Source: a virus. Taken from it: a DNA stretch of 28,912 nt. The position numbers were made by a program, and so were the translations under genes. The notes beneath the pieces were generated by a model. The model worked only from the letters and a program-made list of their open reading frames with translations, ran no database searches and was not told where the DNA came from. Shown here piece by piece: positions 7,427 to 18,600 of this stretch. Numbering within the stretch: position 1 is the first letter of the stretch; every line of letters starts with the position of its first letter. The DNA lies in IMG/VR virus record IMGVR_UViG_3300018083_000100, positions 1 through 28,912 of that record; one strand, written 5' to 3'.

Positions 7427-7606
7427 TCAGACGCGCCCCATCAGGAACATGATGAGCAGCACTATAAGGATGACGCCGACAATGCCGATGCCACCGCTGT
7501 AATAGCCACCATAGGGGTGACCACCCCAATTCCCCCGGTAGCCATACCACCCACCCCCCAGGGTAAGGATGAGCAGCACGATGATGATGACCCAGATAAG
7601 GTTCAT
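7427..7606 (-). CDS. Small membrane protein, DUF3309-like
   Basis: From ATG 7606 the gene encodes 59 aa: a hydrophobic helix (NLIWVIIIVLLILTLGGG), a Tyr/Gly/Trp-rich loop (WYGYRGNWGGHPYGGYYSGG) and a second helix (IGIVGVILIVLLIMFLMGR). This two-helix, GGG-loop layout is that of DUF3309-type peptides, common in alpha- and betaproteobacteria and their phages, with unknown function. AAGG at 7620-7617 is about 10 nt before the ATG and overlaps the upstream TAA. An in-frame TTG at 7615 is possible but sits too close to that site. It is the second small membrane peptide within the neck cluster. Confidence 0.85.
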   Translation of the reverse strand: MNLIWVIIIVLLILTLGGGWYGYRGNWGGHPYGGYYSGGIGIVGVILIVLLIMFLMGRV

Positions 7607-7618
7607 AGGGAACAAGCC

Positions 7619-8734
7619 TTATACCGACCAGACATCACCAGGGATGATCCCAAGCACAGTTGTGCTGGTGACTTCTTTCATGTAGATAGGTATGGCAGCA
7701 CTGAACACAGCCGACGACACCTTTGGCATCCAGGCAAAGAAGTCCTTGGTGACGTCAGCATGATACTCCGCCAGGGTCATCGTAGGCGCCGGCGGAGGAG
7801 GTGTCACTGTCCCGCTGATGACGAACTGCATCTTGGCTGTATCCACAAATGGTCGCGAGGCAAGCTGGATGGTGCCGCTCTCTGCCAAAGGTCCGCTATC
7901 GATACCGACCGCGAACTCCTTGTTGTTCGTGTAGGGCAGGCTCGAGGTGGACTTGTTCAGCACACCCTTGCTGCTTGCCATATCGTTGACGATGGTATTG
8001 CCGGCGATACTGACCTGGCGCCCCAGGTTGGATGCCCCCTCCTCGCCATAAGCGATGATGAAGACATTCTCGCTGTTGGCACCCTGCTGGATGGTATTGC
8101 CGGTGATCTGGGCATTGCCGGCATTGGGCAGGTCGACGTTATAGCTCCCAGAGCCGCCGTTGTTCTGGATGCGATTGCCCGTGATGAAGTTGCTGTCAGC
8201 CCGGCTCTTCACCTCGTGACCGACGATGGCGTCGTGCACATAGCTGTTCTTGAGGGTGAAGCTGGCCAGCTTGTTGACGTAGATGTTGTGGCTGTAACCA
8301 TTGCTGCCGTTGTGATCGAACTCGGAATGATCAATTGAGATGTTTCCCAGAGCCTGGGGGTTAGCCAGCAGACCTTCCTGATTGTCATGGAAGTAGACGT
8401 CCTTGAGGTTGAGGTTGCCTCCTTCATAGCGCACAGCAGCGCCATTCTGGTCACCTACCCTGACACCCCAGACCTCGAAGCCTGAGATGTTGATGGTCAT
8501 CGTGGTGCCACTGACACCCGTGATCAGCATCGCCTTCTGGTTGGGCGGCTGCACAGTCGCCTGCATACGCACCATGCCACCCACTGCGACCAAGGAAAGC
8601 GGCTTGTTGACGTAGACCCAGTCGTTGACGTAAAGCCCGGCATTGACGGCAACGGTATCGCCTGCGGCCGCGGCTTTGACCGCAGCTGCGATGGTCGTGA
8701 ACTGCATGCCTACGCCTACGGTAAGAACTGTCAT
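7619..8734 (-). CDS. Right-handed beta-helix protein, possible depolymerase or adhesin
   Basis: The 371-aa protein opens with a typical beta-helix N-cap (FTTIAAAVKAAAAGDTVAVN, then GLYVNDWVYVNKPLSLVAVGG). It continues with coils bearing the Asn/Gly/Ile periodicity of pectate-lyase-like folds (DVYFHDNQEGLLAN; HSEFDHNGSNGYSHNIYVN; NSYVHDAIVGHEVKSRA; FITGNRIQNNGG; ITGNTIQQGAN; IAGNTIVNDMA). After a PPPPAP linker near residue 315 is a distinct C-terminal domain of about 50 aa. No signal peptide is visible. Similar beta-helix proteins are, as I recall, encoded in alphaproteobacterial chromosomes, so the core may be host-derived. Enzyme activity on polysaccharide is plausible but no catalytic triad can be assigned by eye. 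ATG 8734 overlaps the upstream TGA (ATGA). Confidence 0.85.
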   Translation of the reverse strand: MTVLTVGVGMQFTTIAAAVKAAAAGDTVAVNAGLYVNDWVYVNKPLSLVAVGGMVRMQATVQPPNQKAMLITGVSGTTMTINISGFEVWGVRVGDQNGAAVRYEGGNLNLKDVYFHDNQEGLLANPQALGNISIDHSEFDHNGSNGYSHNIYVNKLASFTLKNSYVHDAIVGHEVKSRADSNFITGNRIQNNGGSGSYNVDLPNAGNAQITGNTIQQGANSENVFIIAYGEEGASNLGRQVSIAGNTIVNDMASSKGVLNKSTSSLPYTNNKEFAVGIDSGPLAESGTIQLASRPFVDTAKMQFVISGTVTPPPPAPTMTLAEYHADVTKDFFAWMPKVSSAVFSAAIPIYMKEVTSTTVLGIIPGDVWSV

Positions 8735-9363
8735 GAGGTAACAACCTTCGTGATGATCTTGCCGTAGTCTTTCTGATATCCCCAGGAAGTGCCAGTGCTG
8801 GGCCGCTTAGCTTCGCGGATGACATAGGTGATGGCGTTACGCATCTGCAGGGTATCCAGCAAGGGCTGGATATTCAGGCCGCCTCCAGGCGTCCTCTGCT
8901 GCGCCCAGGCTGACAGGGACTGGCCGGACTGCTGCAGCTTCTTGATCTGGCGGCGCCCTGCCTGGGTCTTCCTCAGGCGGTTGCGGATAGTCACCGGGCT
9001 GAGCGGGGCGAAGGGAGGGTTGGGGTTGGTGATCGCCTTCACCACGCTGTTGCGCGCTATCATACCAACCCGGTTCAAAGTCACGCTAGCATCGCCACCC
9101 TTCAGGACCTCCTTCGCCCCCTTCTCCATCTCAGCGGCGATGTCCTCGCGCGCATTCTTCACCCCAGGACGCAGGAAGGGGCGTGCAGGGATGTTCTGCG
9201 CCGGGCTGCCGAATTCATGGATATAGGCGATCGTGGCGTTGTTCATCTTGCCATCACGCCCGGTCGTCTCGGCAGGGATGCCCACAAGCACGTCTAGCTT
9301 TGTCAGGGCATCGACCTGCTTGAGAAGTTTGGCGACGTTGTCAGCCGTCTTGATGACGTTCAC
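8731..9363 (-). CDS. HK97-gp10-like neck/head-completion protein
   Basis: This 210-aa product carries IAYIHEFGSPAQNIPARPFL at residues 45-64, followed by RPGVKNAREDIAAEMEKGAKEVL. The (H)EFG-x6-IPARPFLRPG signature is typical of HK97 gp10-like / phage virion morphogenesis proteins, which act at the head-tail joint or as tail completion factors. The central part is basic and helical (VTIRNRLRKTQAGRRQ-IKKLQ), and the C-terminus keeps a short beta stretch (AITYVIREAKRPSTG). Start is GTG 9363, overlapping the TGA of the Cys4 protein gene as GTGA. It belongs to the neck set with the DUF4054 protein, the head-completion-like protein and the terminator, although the giant fibre gene separates it from the DUF4054 gene. 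Confidence 0.85.
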   Translation of the reverse strand: MNVIKTADNVAKLLKQVDALTKLDVLVGIPAETTGRDGKMNNATIAYIHEFGSPAQNIPARPFLRPGVKNAREDIAAEMEKGAKEVLKGGDASVTLNRVGMIARNSVVKAITNPNPPFAPLSPVTIRNRLRKTQAGRRQIKKLQQSGQSLSAWAQQRTPGGGLNIQPLLDTLQMRNAITYVIREAKRPSTGTSWGYQKDYGKIITKVVTS

Positions 9364-9638
9364 TCTTCGACGATCTTCCGCATCACTGGCGCCTGGCCTG
9401 CCACCTGGGTGACCTCCCAGCTCTGCGAGCAGGTGGCGCAGGCGAAGGTGGAGATATGCGTATTCGGATCGCTGTTGGTTATCATGCCTGAGCCATCATA
9501 GACCGGCTCCCAGGTCAAGATAGGCTCCTGGATGCGCGCCCCACGCGTCACCCGGCACAGCGAGTAGTCAGGCTGGTTCGGGCAGTCAGGGTTGGCATTG
9601 GGTGCCGGAGGTGCCGGCCCGCCTTCACTTCCGCTCAT
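9360..9638 (-). CDS. Small Cys4 protein, possible zinc-binding
   Basis: From ATG 9638 the gene encodes 92 aa. The N-terminus is a Pro/Gly-rich tail (MSGSEGGPAPPAPNANPD). Cysteines at residues 19, 28, 67 and 70 form C-x8-C ... C-x2-C (CPNQPDYSLC and CATC), compatible with a zinc-ribbon-like site, and the fold between them is beta-like. The exact family is unknown to me. The frame is open to 9701, but GAGGAG at 9650-9645, 6 nt before ATG 9638 and overlapping the fibre stop, fixes the start. As it is translated directly after the fibre, it may be an accessory or assembly factor for it, which is inference from position only. Confidence 0.8.
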   Translation of the reverse strand: MSGSEGGPAPPAPNANPDCPNQPDYSLCRVTRGARIQEPILTWEPVYDGSGMITNSDPNTHISTFACATCSQSWEVTQVAGQAPVMRKIVEE

Positions 9639-9644
9639 GATCTT

Positions 9645-9650
9645 CTCCTC
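9645..9650 (-). promoter_or_regulatory. Ribosome binding site deciding the start of the Cys4 gene
   Basis: GAGGAG on the minus strand, followed by AAGATC and ATG 9638. It overlaps the TGA stop of the fibre gene (9651-9649). It excludes the upstream in-frame start candidate at 9701, which lies inside the fibre chaperone coding region. Confidence 0.8.
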
Positions 9651-12600
9651 AGTGCAGGGTTCTTGTCTCCAGAGCAGCGACGCGCTCTGACAAAGCCGCA
9701 TTCATCGTTACCAGCTCCTTGATGGCATTGACCAGGGCAAGCGGCAAGGCGGTCATATCGAGGATGCGCAGGTCATTAACTTCGATGTTGTCCAGCTTAG
9801 CAGTGATCGAAGAGACCATCTCCGGCATTGGTATCTCAGCTTCCTGGGCAACCAGGCCAATGTATTCCTTGCCGACGACTTCGCGGTGCCTCTCCTTCTC
9901 CACATCGCCATCACGCGACCAGTTGTTTTTGTAACGGAACCATACCGGACGCAGCGCCAGGATGGCTTCCAGCCCTGTCTTGTAGTCAGCCAGCACGTCC
10001 TTGATCCGCGCATCGCTACCATCTGCCCAGGCGCCGCCACCTGGCTTGTAGGCTGCTGATGGCACAATAAACTGTGAGCCATTACCATAGCAGAGTGAGT
10101 TGGCGCCGTTGTTGCAGGCAAATGAACAATCCCACGCGACAGTCCCGAAACTGGAAGCACTGATGAAGGCATGCGTAACAGTTGGCCCGCCACTGCTATT
10201 GCATTGCCCAAACTGAACGCCGCCGGCGCCGGCAACCCACATGCCACCGCAATACGCTGAGCTTGAGTTATAACTAGCGAATGCACCACCCGGAGCCTGG
10301 ATAACAATGTGTGAGTTAGTTGCTGTGAGGCCGGCGATATTGACCAGGCCGTTGAAGTTCACCGTGCCTTGCATACTGATCGGCGCGCCAGTGAGCACGA
10401 GGCCATTCGTGGCCTGGAGGTAAAAAGTAGAGTTGGAGTTGTTGTAAAAGATATACGCGGTGCCTGCCGGGTTGACACGGATGATGCCGTTCTGCGACCA
10501 GATTTCTCCTCCCATAGATAGTGTGTTGGCAATCGTGACGGTGCCATTCGCCCGGTTAATGTGGAGTGGATTGCCCACGTAGTTGCCTGAGTTATCATAT
10601 CGATGGATGGCGAAATGCGAGCCATCATTGCCGGCAGCCTCGGCAGTGCCGTCCCCCATCTGCAAATTCCAGCGAAGACTGGCGCCAGAACCAGTATAGC
10701 CGAGGATTTGGTTGCCCTGCCCACTGCCGCCCTTCCGCAGCTCAAGGCTCGCGTAGCCACCACCCCATCCATTGATGGAGAAATTACCAGTAAGGGAAAG
10801 CTGAGAAGTCCCAGCCTCCAGCACCAACTGCAGGGCGCCCCCGGAAGCGTAGCCGAAATAGCCTTGCCGCACTGCAGCCTGGTTGAAGAACGAGACATAG
10901 CCAGTCTGCGTCGCGTTGCCTTGATTGAGCTGAACGTTTCCAACCGCGGAACCCACGATAAGCGCGCCGCTCATCGTGTCGCCAGTCTTGGCAACGTAGC
11001 CACCACCTACGGCGAGTGCGAACTTGTTGTCGCAATACTGCTTGGTTGCAGCGTGCAGGGCAGCTGTGGGGTCCCTGACCAGGGTGATGTCGGTAGAGGC
11101 TCCCATCGCCAGACCGGTGGCGGTTAGTGTCCCTAGCACAGTGGCGCCCGTCAGGAACTGGATGGTGGTGCCGCCTGTTACGATGTTCAGCGTGTTGCTG
11201 GTGACTGACAGACCATAGCTCGTGCTGTAGAGCATCAGGTGACGGGTCAGCGTGTTAGGTAGAGCTGATGCGACGCTGCCAAGGCTCAGTCCGGCATTGA
11301 TAGTAACCTGTCCGGTAGAACGCGTAATGCGGACCAGAGGGTTGGCTATAGCAGTGCTGGTATCATCAAAGTTGAAGATATCGAGGTCACTGCCGACATT
11401 GCCTGTGCTCTCCGCTGTGGCGTTGGCACGTATTTCCCAGCGACGTGACCCGGCAGTAGTGAACACCAGGCCCCTTGCTGTTGCCGCCACTCCGTTGATA
11501 GCTATGCCGGCTCTGGTGAAGCGCGCAATCTGCAACTGAGAGGCGTCTGTGCTTGAGTCGTTAGCACCTCCATTGTTCATCCAGACGTCGAGATATTCCC
11601 CACCCCAGGCACCGGCTGAATAGCCTGAGCGCAGAGATGCAGTGAGACGTGCACCGTAATCCGTCCCGCTGGCGAAGGTGCCGCCGAACCGCAGCTTACT
11701 TTCCAGAGAATTGGCATTGCCAACAGGCCGGATGAATATCTGTGCTGTGGTCGCTGTAGCCGTGTAGCTTGTCAGCAGAGGACCTGTCAGTGTGCCACCT
11801 GTCAGGGGTAGATAAGCACCAACACCCGTGCTGACTTTCGTGTCTACATACTGCTTGGTCGCTGCCTCGAGGTTGGCACTGGGGTCCGCTGAAAGAGTGA
11901 CCTTGCCATTGAAAGTGAAGTCGCGATAAGCAATGCAGCTCGAGACATCCAATTGCAGCAAGTGGGTCGGCGCCGTCGTGCTGTCTACTATGGATGGCAT
12001 ATCGGCAAACATCATCTTGCCGGCACTATTGATAATGGCGACCCAGTTGCCGCCTGAGTTGTCAGCAATGCCGATAGCAGGGTTAGTGCTGTTGCCGGTG
12101 ACCAGGAGCTGCTTGCCGTAGTTAAAGGAACCCCAGGAGCCAGTTGCTCCATTGACCGTCGTGCCAACGACGGAATTGAGATAAAGCGACTGGTTGGCGC
12201 CTGTAGCAAGCACGAGCCTGGTGGGCGCTGTCCAGGTCAGGTTGACCGTCACCCCTATGCCGACGAAGCCAGGTGCTGCTGTCAGGGCAATCGGGTTGGC
12301 AGGCACGTTGCCATTGCGCGCCGTTGCCGTATTCATGATAACTGTGGTGGCAACCCCACCTGTCACCGCTGTGGCTGTATATGTATTTCCATAGGCATCA
12401 TACAACCGCTCGTTGAGCACCAGGCCAGAGCCGCCAGCAACCGGCGTGTTGGAGGTCATCGAGGCCGTCGTGACCACCGAGGCTATGTCGATGATCTGAT
12501 CCGTGCTGGAGCGCCAGATGCGGATGTTCTGGATTTGCGAGACCGCGTTGTCGCGGCTGTTGCGCACTGCCAGGTCACCCAGGATTTGCTGGTCGCCTGT

Positions 12601-15600
12601 GCGGGTGTTCCAGTAAGCGCCAAACAGCCCGGATGGAATTGTCTGCCCGCCCACGCTGTTCTGTAGCCCGATGCCGAACCACGAGCTGATTGCCAGGTTG
12701 TTGGCACCAAGCCCCCAGCTATCCACACCCGTGAAATATATCGCGTAGGAACCGCCGGAGAGGAAAAGGCGGTTGCTCGCCGACATGATAAGGTTGCCGG
12801 TCATCGTGCCACCGCTGATCGGCACATACAGGCCGACCTTGGTGTCGACATACTGCTTGGTCACAGCCTGCAGGTTAGCCGTCGGATCACGCACCAGCGT
12901 GATATCCGTCGCTGCCGCCATCACTATGCCGGTGCTGTTGACTGTGGCGATGTCAACGCCGTTGACCAGGAACCAGTGCGCCGCCAGGTTCGGCACGTTG
13001 TAGTTGGTGCGGAAGGCCATGACGTTGAAGCCATAGCCGCCAGTGTGCAGCGAGAGGTGCCTCGTCAGGTCAGTGTTCGAGGCTGCGACAGCAGCACCGA
13101 AGTTTATGCCTCCCACCATAGAGCCGCCGGTCAGAGGCAGGCGCGTAGTATCAGAAGGATGCACGTGGTCGCCCCGCGACCAGGTCACATTTGAACCAGC
13201 ATAGGCCGTGCCATTCATCGCGGGCAGAGCGGCAGAAGCTGGCAGGACATCCGTGACGTCGGTGAGGATCATGACCACATCACCGGTGCGCGTGTTGAAG
13301 CGCGTCACACCTCCACCGGTCTTTGTATCCACATACTGCTTGGTGGCCGCGCCCAGGCCGGTAGTAGGGTCCGCCACCAGGAGCATCGTGCCGAGATTAT
13401 CGACAGTCGCCCCGTTGAGGTAGATCGAACCCGTGCTGAACACGCGCAGCTCAGCCGGACCCGCGATGCGCGAGGAGATGCCGACGTCGGAAGCAGCACC
13501 TGCCAGACCCTGGATGAGCACGCCATAGTTGGCGTCGGAGTTGATCGACCCCGTGGTTGCCAGCACCGCCTGGAAGTTGACCTTACGCGCCGAGGACATC
13601 GTCAAATCGCCGGACATCGTATCGCCGGCCTTGAGAACGCGCGCAGTGTCCGCCGCGTCGACATACTGCTTGGTGGCGGCGTGCAGGACGGCTGTCGGGT
13701 CCTGCGCCAGCGTCAGGGTCTTACCGGCTGCCAGAGTGGTGTTCTGCCCCAAAGTGATAGATGACCCGCTAAGCGTGAGAGGCTGATAGGAACCCACACC
13801 GGTGTTATCGACGCCCTCGATGGTGAACCCGCCGGCACTGGCGACGAAGCGCGCCCCCTTGGTCACTCCATTGACCAGCAGGCCAAGTGCGCTGTCGGCG
13901 ACTGATATCTTCAGGTTGCCCGTCATCGTATCGCCAGCCTTGGCGACACGCGTTGTGTCTGACGGATGCACGTGATCGCCGCGTGTCCAGGCCCCTGAGG
14001 CGCCAGCTGATGCCGTGCCATTCATAGCGGGCACAGTCGCGTAGGACGGCAAGACCCCGATCACGTCGGCGTTCAGCAGCACTACGTCACCAGTGCGGTT
14101 ATTGAAGCGTGTGACGCCTCCAGCTACTTTTGTATCGACATACTGCTTGGTGACAGCATGCAGAGCGGCAGTCGGGTCGGATACCAGGGTGGTGACACCT
14201 GCCGTGTCGACCTGGACCCCATTGATGATGACGAGACCAGTGCTGCTGATCTTGATCTGTGCGGTGGCTCCGCCGACCCGCGAGATGATACCAACGTCGG
14301 CGACTGCTCCAGCTAGGCCTTGTAGCAGCATGCCGTAATTCGCATCGCTGTCGATGATGCCTGTCGTGGTAGAGACTGCCTGCAGGTTGATGGCACTTGA
14401 CGCTGTCATCGTCAGCGGCCCAGTCATCGTGCCGCCAACTGTTGGCAGGTAGCCACTGCCGCCGACCCGGGCATCGACATACTGCTTGGTCGCTGCGTGC
14501 ATGACAGCAGTTGGATCACGCGCCAGGGTAATATCGGTGGTCGCTGCCATCGTCAGACCAGTTGACGCGATGGTCACCGTGTCGATAGCGTTGATGACGA
14601 AGACGTGGGAGTTGCTTGCTGCCACTACGTAATTCTGGCGAAAGCCCGTTATGCTGATACCGTTAGACGTGCCGTAGAGCGCCAGGTGTTGCGTCACATC
14701 GGTGGCACTTGCAGCACCCCTGCTGCCGAAGCTCAGCCCGCCGGTCATCGCCGCACCAGAGGAGAGCATCACCGAAGTCCAGGCGTTGTAGACGCCTGTC
14801 GAGGTCATCCAGCGATAGGACATCCCGGCGTTGTGCATAGCAAGCTGGGTGGTCAGGCCTGACGTGGAACTCCAGAGGTTGAGGACAGAGGCCGTGGTGA
14901 TACCAGGCGGGAAGTTCAGCCCAGCCGTCTGGTTGAAGATACTGTGGAAACCCTGGTAGCTGGTGAAAGGTCCAGCCGCACCTGAGCCGCTGATGGTGTT
15001 CAGATCGAAGGCGCTATCCGTGGCAATGCGCGTGAAGCTGGGCTGCACCTTGTCGACATACTGCTTAGTCGCTGCATGCATAGCAGAGGTCGGGTCAGCT
15101 GCCAGGACGAGGTTGCCTGACAGTATCCACAGACCGCTGCTGGCGACCTGGGCGATATCCGTGGTGCCGACCACAAAGACGTGGTTGCTGGCCACGTAGT
15201 TCTGCCGGCCACCCGTGATGCTGAAACCGTAGACGCCACCATAGAGATTGATATGGCGCGTCAGGTCGGTTGTGCTGGCAGCAACAGCACTGCCGAAGCT
15301 CAGGCCTCCGCTCAGCGTCCCGCCGGTCAGTGCGAGCCTGGAGGTGTCCGAGGGGTGGATATGATCGCCCCTGGACCAGGCGGTGCTCGAGCCAGGTGCC
15401 ACAGCGCCGTTCATAACCGGGTTGGTCGCCGACGACGGCAGCACCGCTATCACATCAGCGTTGTTAAGGGTTACCGGACCAGTCCGCAGGTTGAAGGAGA
15501 CGACGCCTGCCGCGAACTTGGTATCCACATACTGCTTCGTCGCTGCGTGCATCAGAGCTGTCGGGTCGCCCAGCAGAGTGATCGTGCCGGTGTTGATGGT

Positions 15601-18600
15601 AAGCCCGGTATTGTCAATCTTCAGGATGTCGACGGCGTTGACCAGGAACCAGTGCACACCGTTGAGACCAATCACATAGTTTATGCGGTTGGAGGTGACA
15701 CCGATGCCATAGGTCGTGCCGTAGAGCGAGATGTGGCGGGTAATATCCGTGTTGCCGGCCACAACTGAGGAACCGAAGCCCAGACCCCCGCTGAGCGTGC
15801 CGCCGGTCAGATGCAGGTCAAGCGCGTCCCTGGTATCGACATACTGCTTGGTGGCGGCCCCCAGGACCCCGCTGGGGTCAGCCGAGAGGACGAGCAGGCC
15901 AGACATAGTCCCCCCTGCCAGGGGCAGGTAGGAGCCTGTCACCAGGGTCCTCACCGAGTCGACGTATTGCTTGGTGGCAGCATGCAGAAGCGCGGTCGGG
16001 TCAGCCGGCAGGGTCAGAGGTCCGGCGAGGCTGAGCGCTCCGGTTGGCAATAGGGTCATCAGCACAGTCTGTGTGCCAGGTCCCGTTACCTGATACCAAC
16101 GGAAGCTCTGCACAGCCGCTGCGTAGGAATTGATGAAGTCAGCCTCGGCCTGGCCAGCGCTATGGTTGAACCCGAGGTGCATACCGAAGACTGAGGTCAG
16201 CACCATGTTGTTCATGTTGCCGGCGATAGTCACTGGCACGATGGCTGAAGCGGGATTGGCCATCAGGTTGCCGGTCATCGTCCCGCCAGCCTTGAGCAGG
16301 TAGTTACCCTGCGCTGTCGTCACGGCGTCGACATACTGCTTGGTGGCAGCCTCGAGGGCTGTGCTCGGATCACCCTTGAGGATCACTGAACCGGTGAAGG
16401 TCCCGCCCAGGGTGGTGACGATCCTCCACCAGGGAGACCAGGTGCCGCCGAACTGGCTGCGATACCAGAGCGAGGCATCCGTCGTGGCGTTGGCAGGCGG
16501 CCCCATCAGGAGCTGACCTGACCAGCCCGTGGTTGTGCCATAGCCGGTCAGCAGATAACCGGACTGCGCATAGATACCAACTGGCCAGTTGGCGGCTGCC
16601 GTCTGGTTGGTGAACTGGTAGCTGCCGATGTAGCCGGCAGGAACGGTGTTGAGGTCGAAGGCGCCGGCGCCCACAAGAGTGACCGACTCAGCCCTTGACC
16701 AGGCCAGCGCTCTGCGGCCATAAGTCGAGGTGTCGTTGGGCGCGTCGGATGCGATAGGCGTGCGGCCATCAACATACTGCTTGGTGGTGGCCTGCAGAGC
16801 GGAGGAGGGGTCACGGGCCAGGATGATATCCGTGGTGCCCAGCATGGTAAGGCCGGTGGCGCCGATGCTGGCGACGTCAACTGCCGCTATGCGGAACCGG
16901 TGCGCTGCCCCACTCGATGCGTTGTAGTTCAACCGGCCTGAGGTAACACCAAAACCATAACCGTTGGTGTGCAGGGTAATGTGCTTTGAGAGGTCTGAGG
17001 CGCTGGCGCCAACCAGGATGCCGAAGGAGATGCCACCCGTCATCGTCCCGCCAGCGAGCGGCAGGAAGGGCCTGGCATCGACATACTGCCGCGTTGCCGC
17101 CATCAGGTTCGAGGTAGGATCGCTCTGCAGCACCAGGCTGCCGGTCATCGTCCCGCCGGCAAGGTTCAGCTTGTTTGTATTGAGCCAATTCAGCGTAGCC
17201 TGCACGTTGGTCGTGCCCTGGATCGGCGGAGTGACCTCAACAGCGTCTGCCGTGAAATAGACAAGACCGGTCGGCAGAAAAATCCACATATCGCCGTCAG
17301 AAATGAACCAGTCGCCTCGCACATACTGCGGAGTGCCAAGAGGCAGGGGCGGAATGTTTGAGCCGGTCGCTGGCGGTATCCCTCCTACTGTCACGATTAT
17401 ATAGCCGCCCTTGGGGACGGAAGTCGGCGGCGGCATAGGGCTGTTGGGAATGTTTATAGTATATTTGTATTGCACTACATCGTTTGCGACATCCAACTGG
17501 CCATAGAACACGAGGTTGCCAGACACCACCGCCGAGATTTGGCTTTGCAGGTTCTGGTCTGCCGCATCCACGTAGAATTTGGCGGTCGCCATTTCATCGA
17601 CGGTGGGTGTCACATGCGGCAGGTAAAGCTGCCCGGTCAGCGCCTGCGACGGCCCCGCTGTGATCGGTAAGAAGGGACCTCCGGATGACGCGATGATGCC
17701 GTCGACATACTGCTTGGTGGCAGCATGCATATTTGCCGTCGGTTGCTTGCCCAGAACGACCGTGGTCAGCCCCACCATGTTCAGGCCGGTCGTGTTGAAG
17801 TAGGCGATATCAGTGCCGCTGGTGCCAGCATTGAACCAGGTGGCGGAGGTATCCGGCGCCACAATGTTCAGGCGCGCCGTGGTGATCGAGAAACCGAAGA
17901 CTGTGCCGTAGAGTGCCAGGTGGCGGGTTAGCACAGTTGGGCCGGCTACCACCGCCGAGCCGAAGGAGATGCCGCCTGTCATAGCACCACCCGCCAGGGG
18001 CAGCATCAGGTCGGCATACTGCTTGGGCACCGCCATCAAGGCGCCAGTAGGGTTGCGGCTCAGCGTGATATCCGTGCTGGCCGCCATGACCAGGCCAGTG
18101 TTGTTGATGGTAGCGACGTCTGTCGATACCATAAAGACGTGCGTGCCACCGACAGGCGCGAGGTAATTCACCCGGTTGGCGGTGACCCCGATGCCCATGC
18201 CTGAGTAGAGAGTGATGTGCTTGGAGACATCGCCTGGCACAGTGCCCAGGGCGTTGGCGAAGATGATGCCACCTGTCATCGTCCCGCCTGCCAGAGGGAG
18301 GAAAGCACCTATCTTCGTATCTACATATTGCTTGGTGGCGGCACCCAGAGCAGCCGAGGGGTCAGCCGCCAGGATCAGTGGTCCTGTGAGAGTTCCTCCT
18401 GCCAGGTTGAGTTTCAGCGCCAGGGCGTTGTCAGCATACTGCCGCGTGACAGCATGCATGATAGCACTGGGGTCTTTGGCCAGGGTGATGTCGACAGCAC
18501 CAGTCATGATGATGCTGCCGGTCATCGTCCCGCCGGTCAGGTTTAGCTTGAGCGCCAGGCCGGCATCCATCTGCTGCTTGGTCGTGGCGTGCAGCGCTGA

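Noticed and set aside
7352-8338. 328-aa open frame on the plus strand
   Set aside because: Antisense of the beta-helix gene and DUF3309-like gene, with low-quality composition (many His, Asp, Arg) and crossing several real genes.
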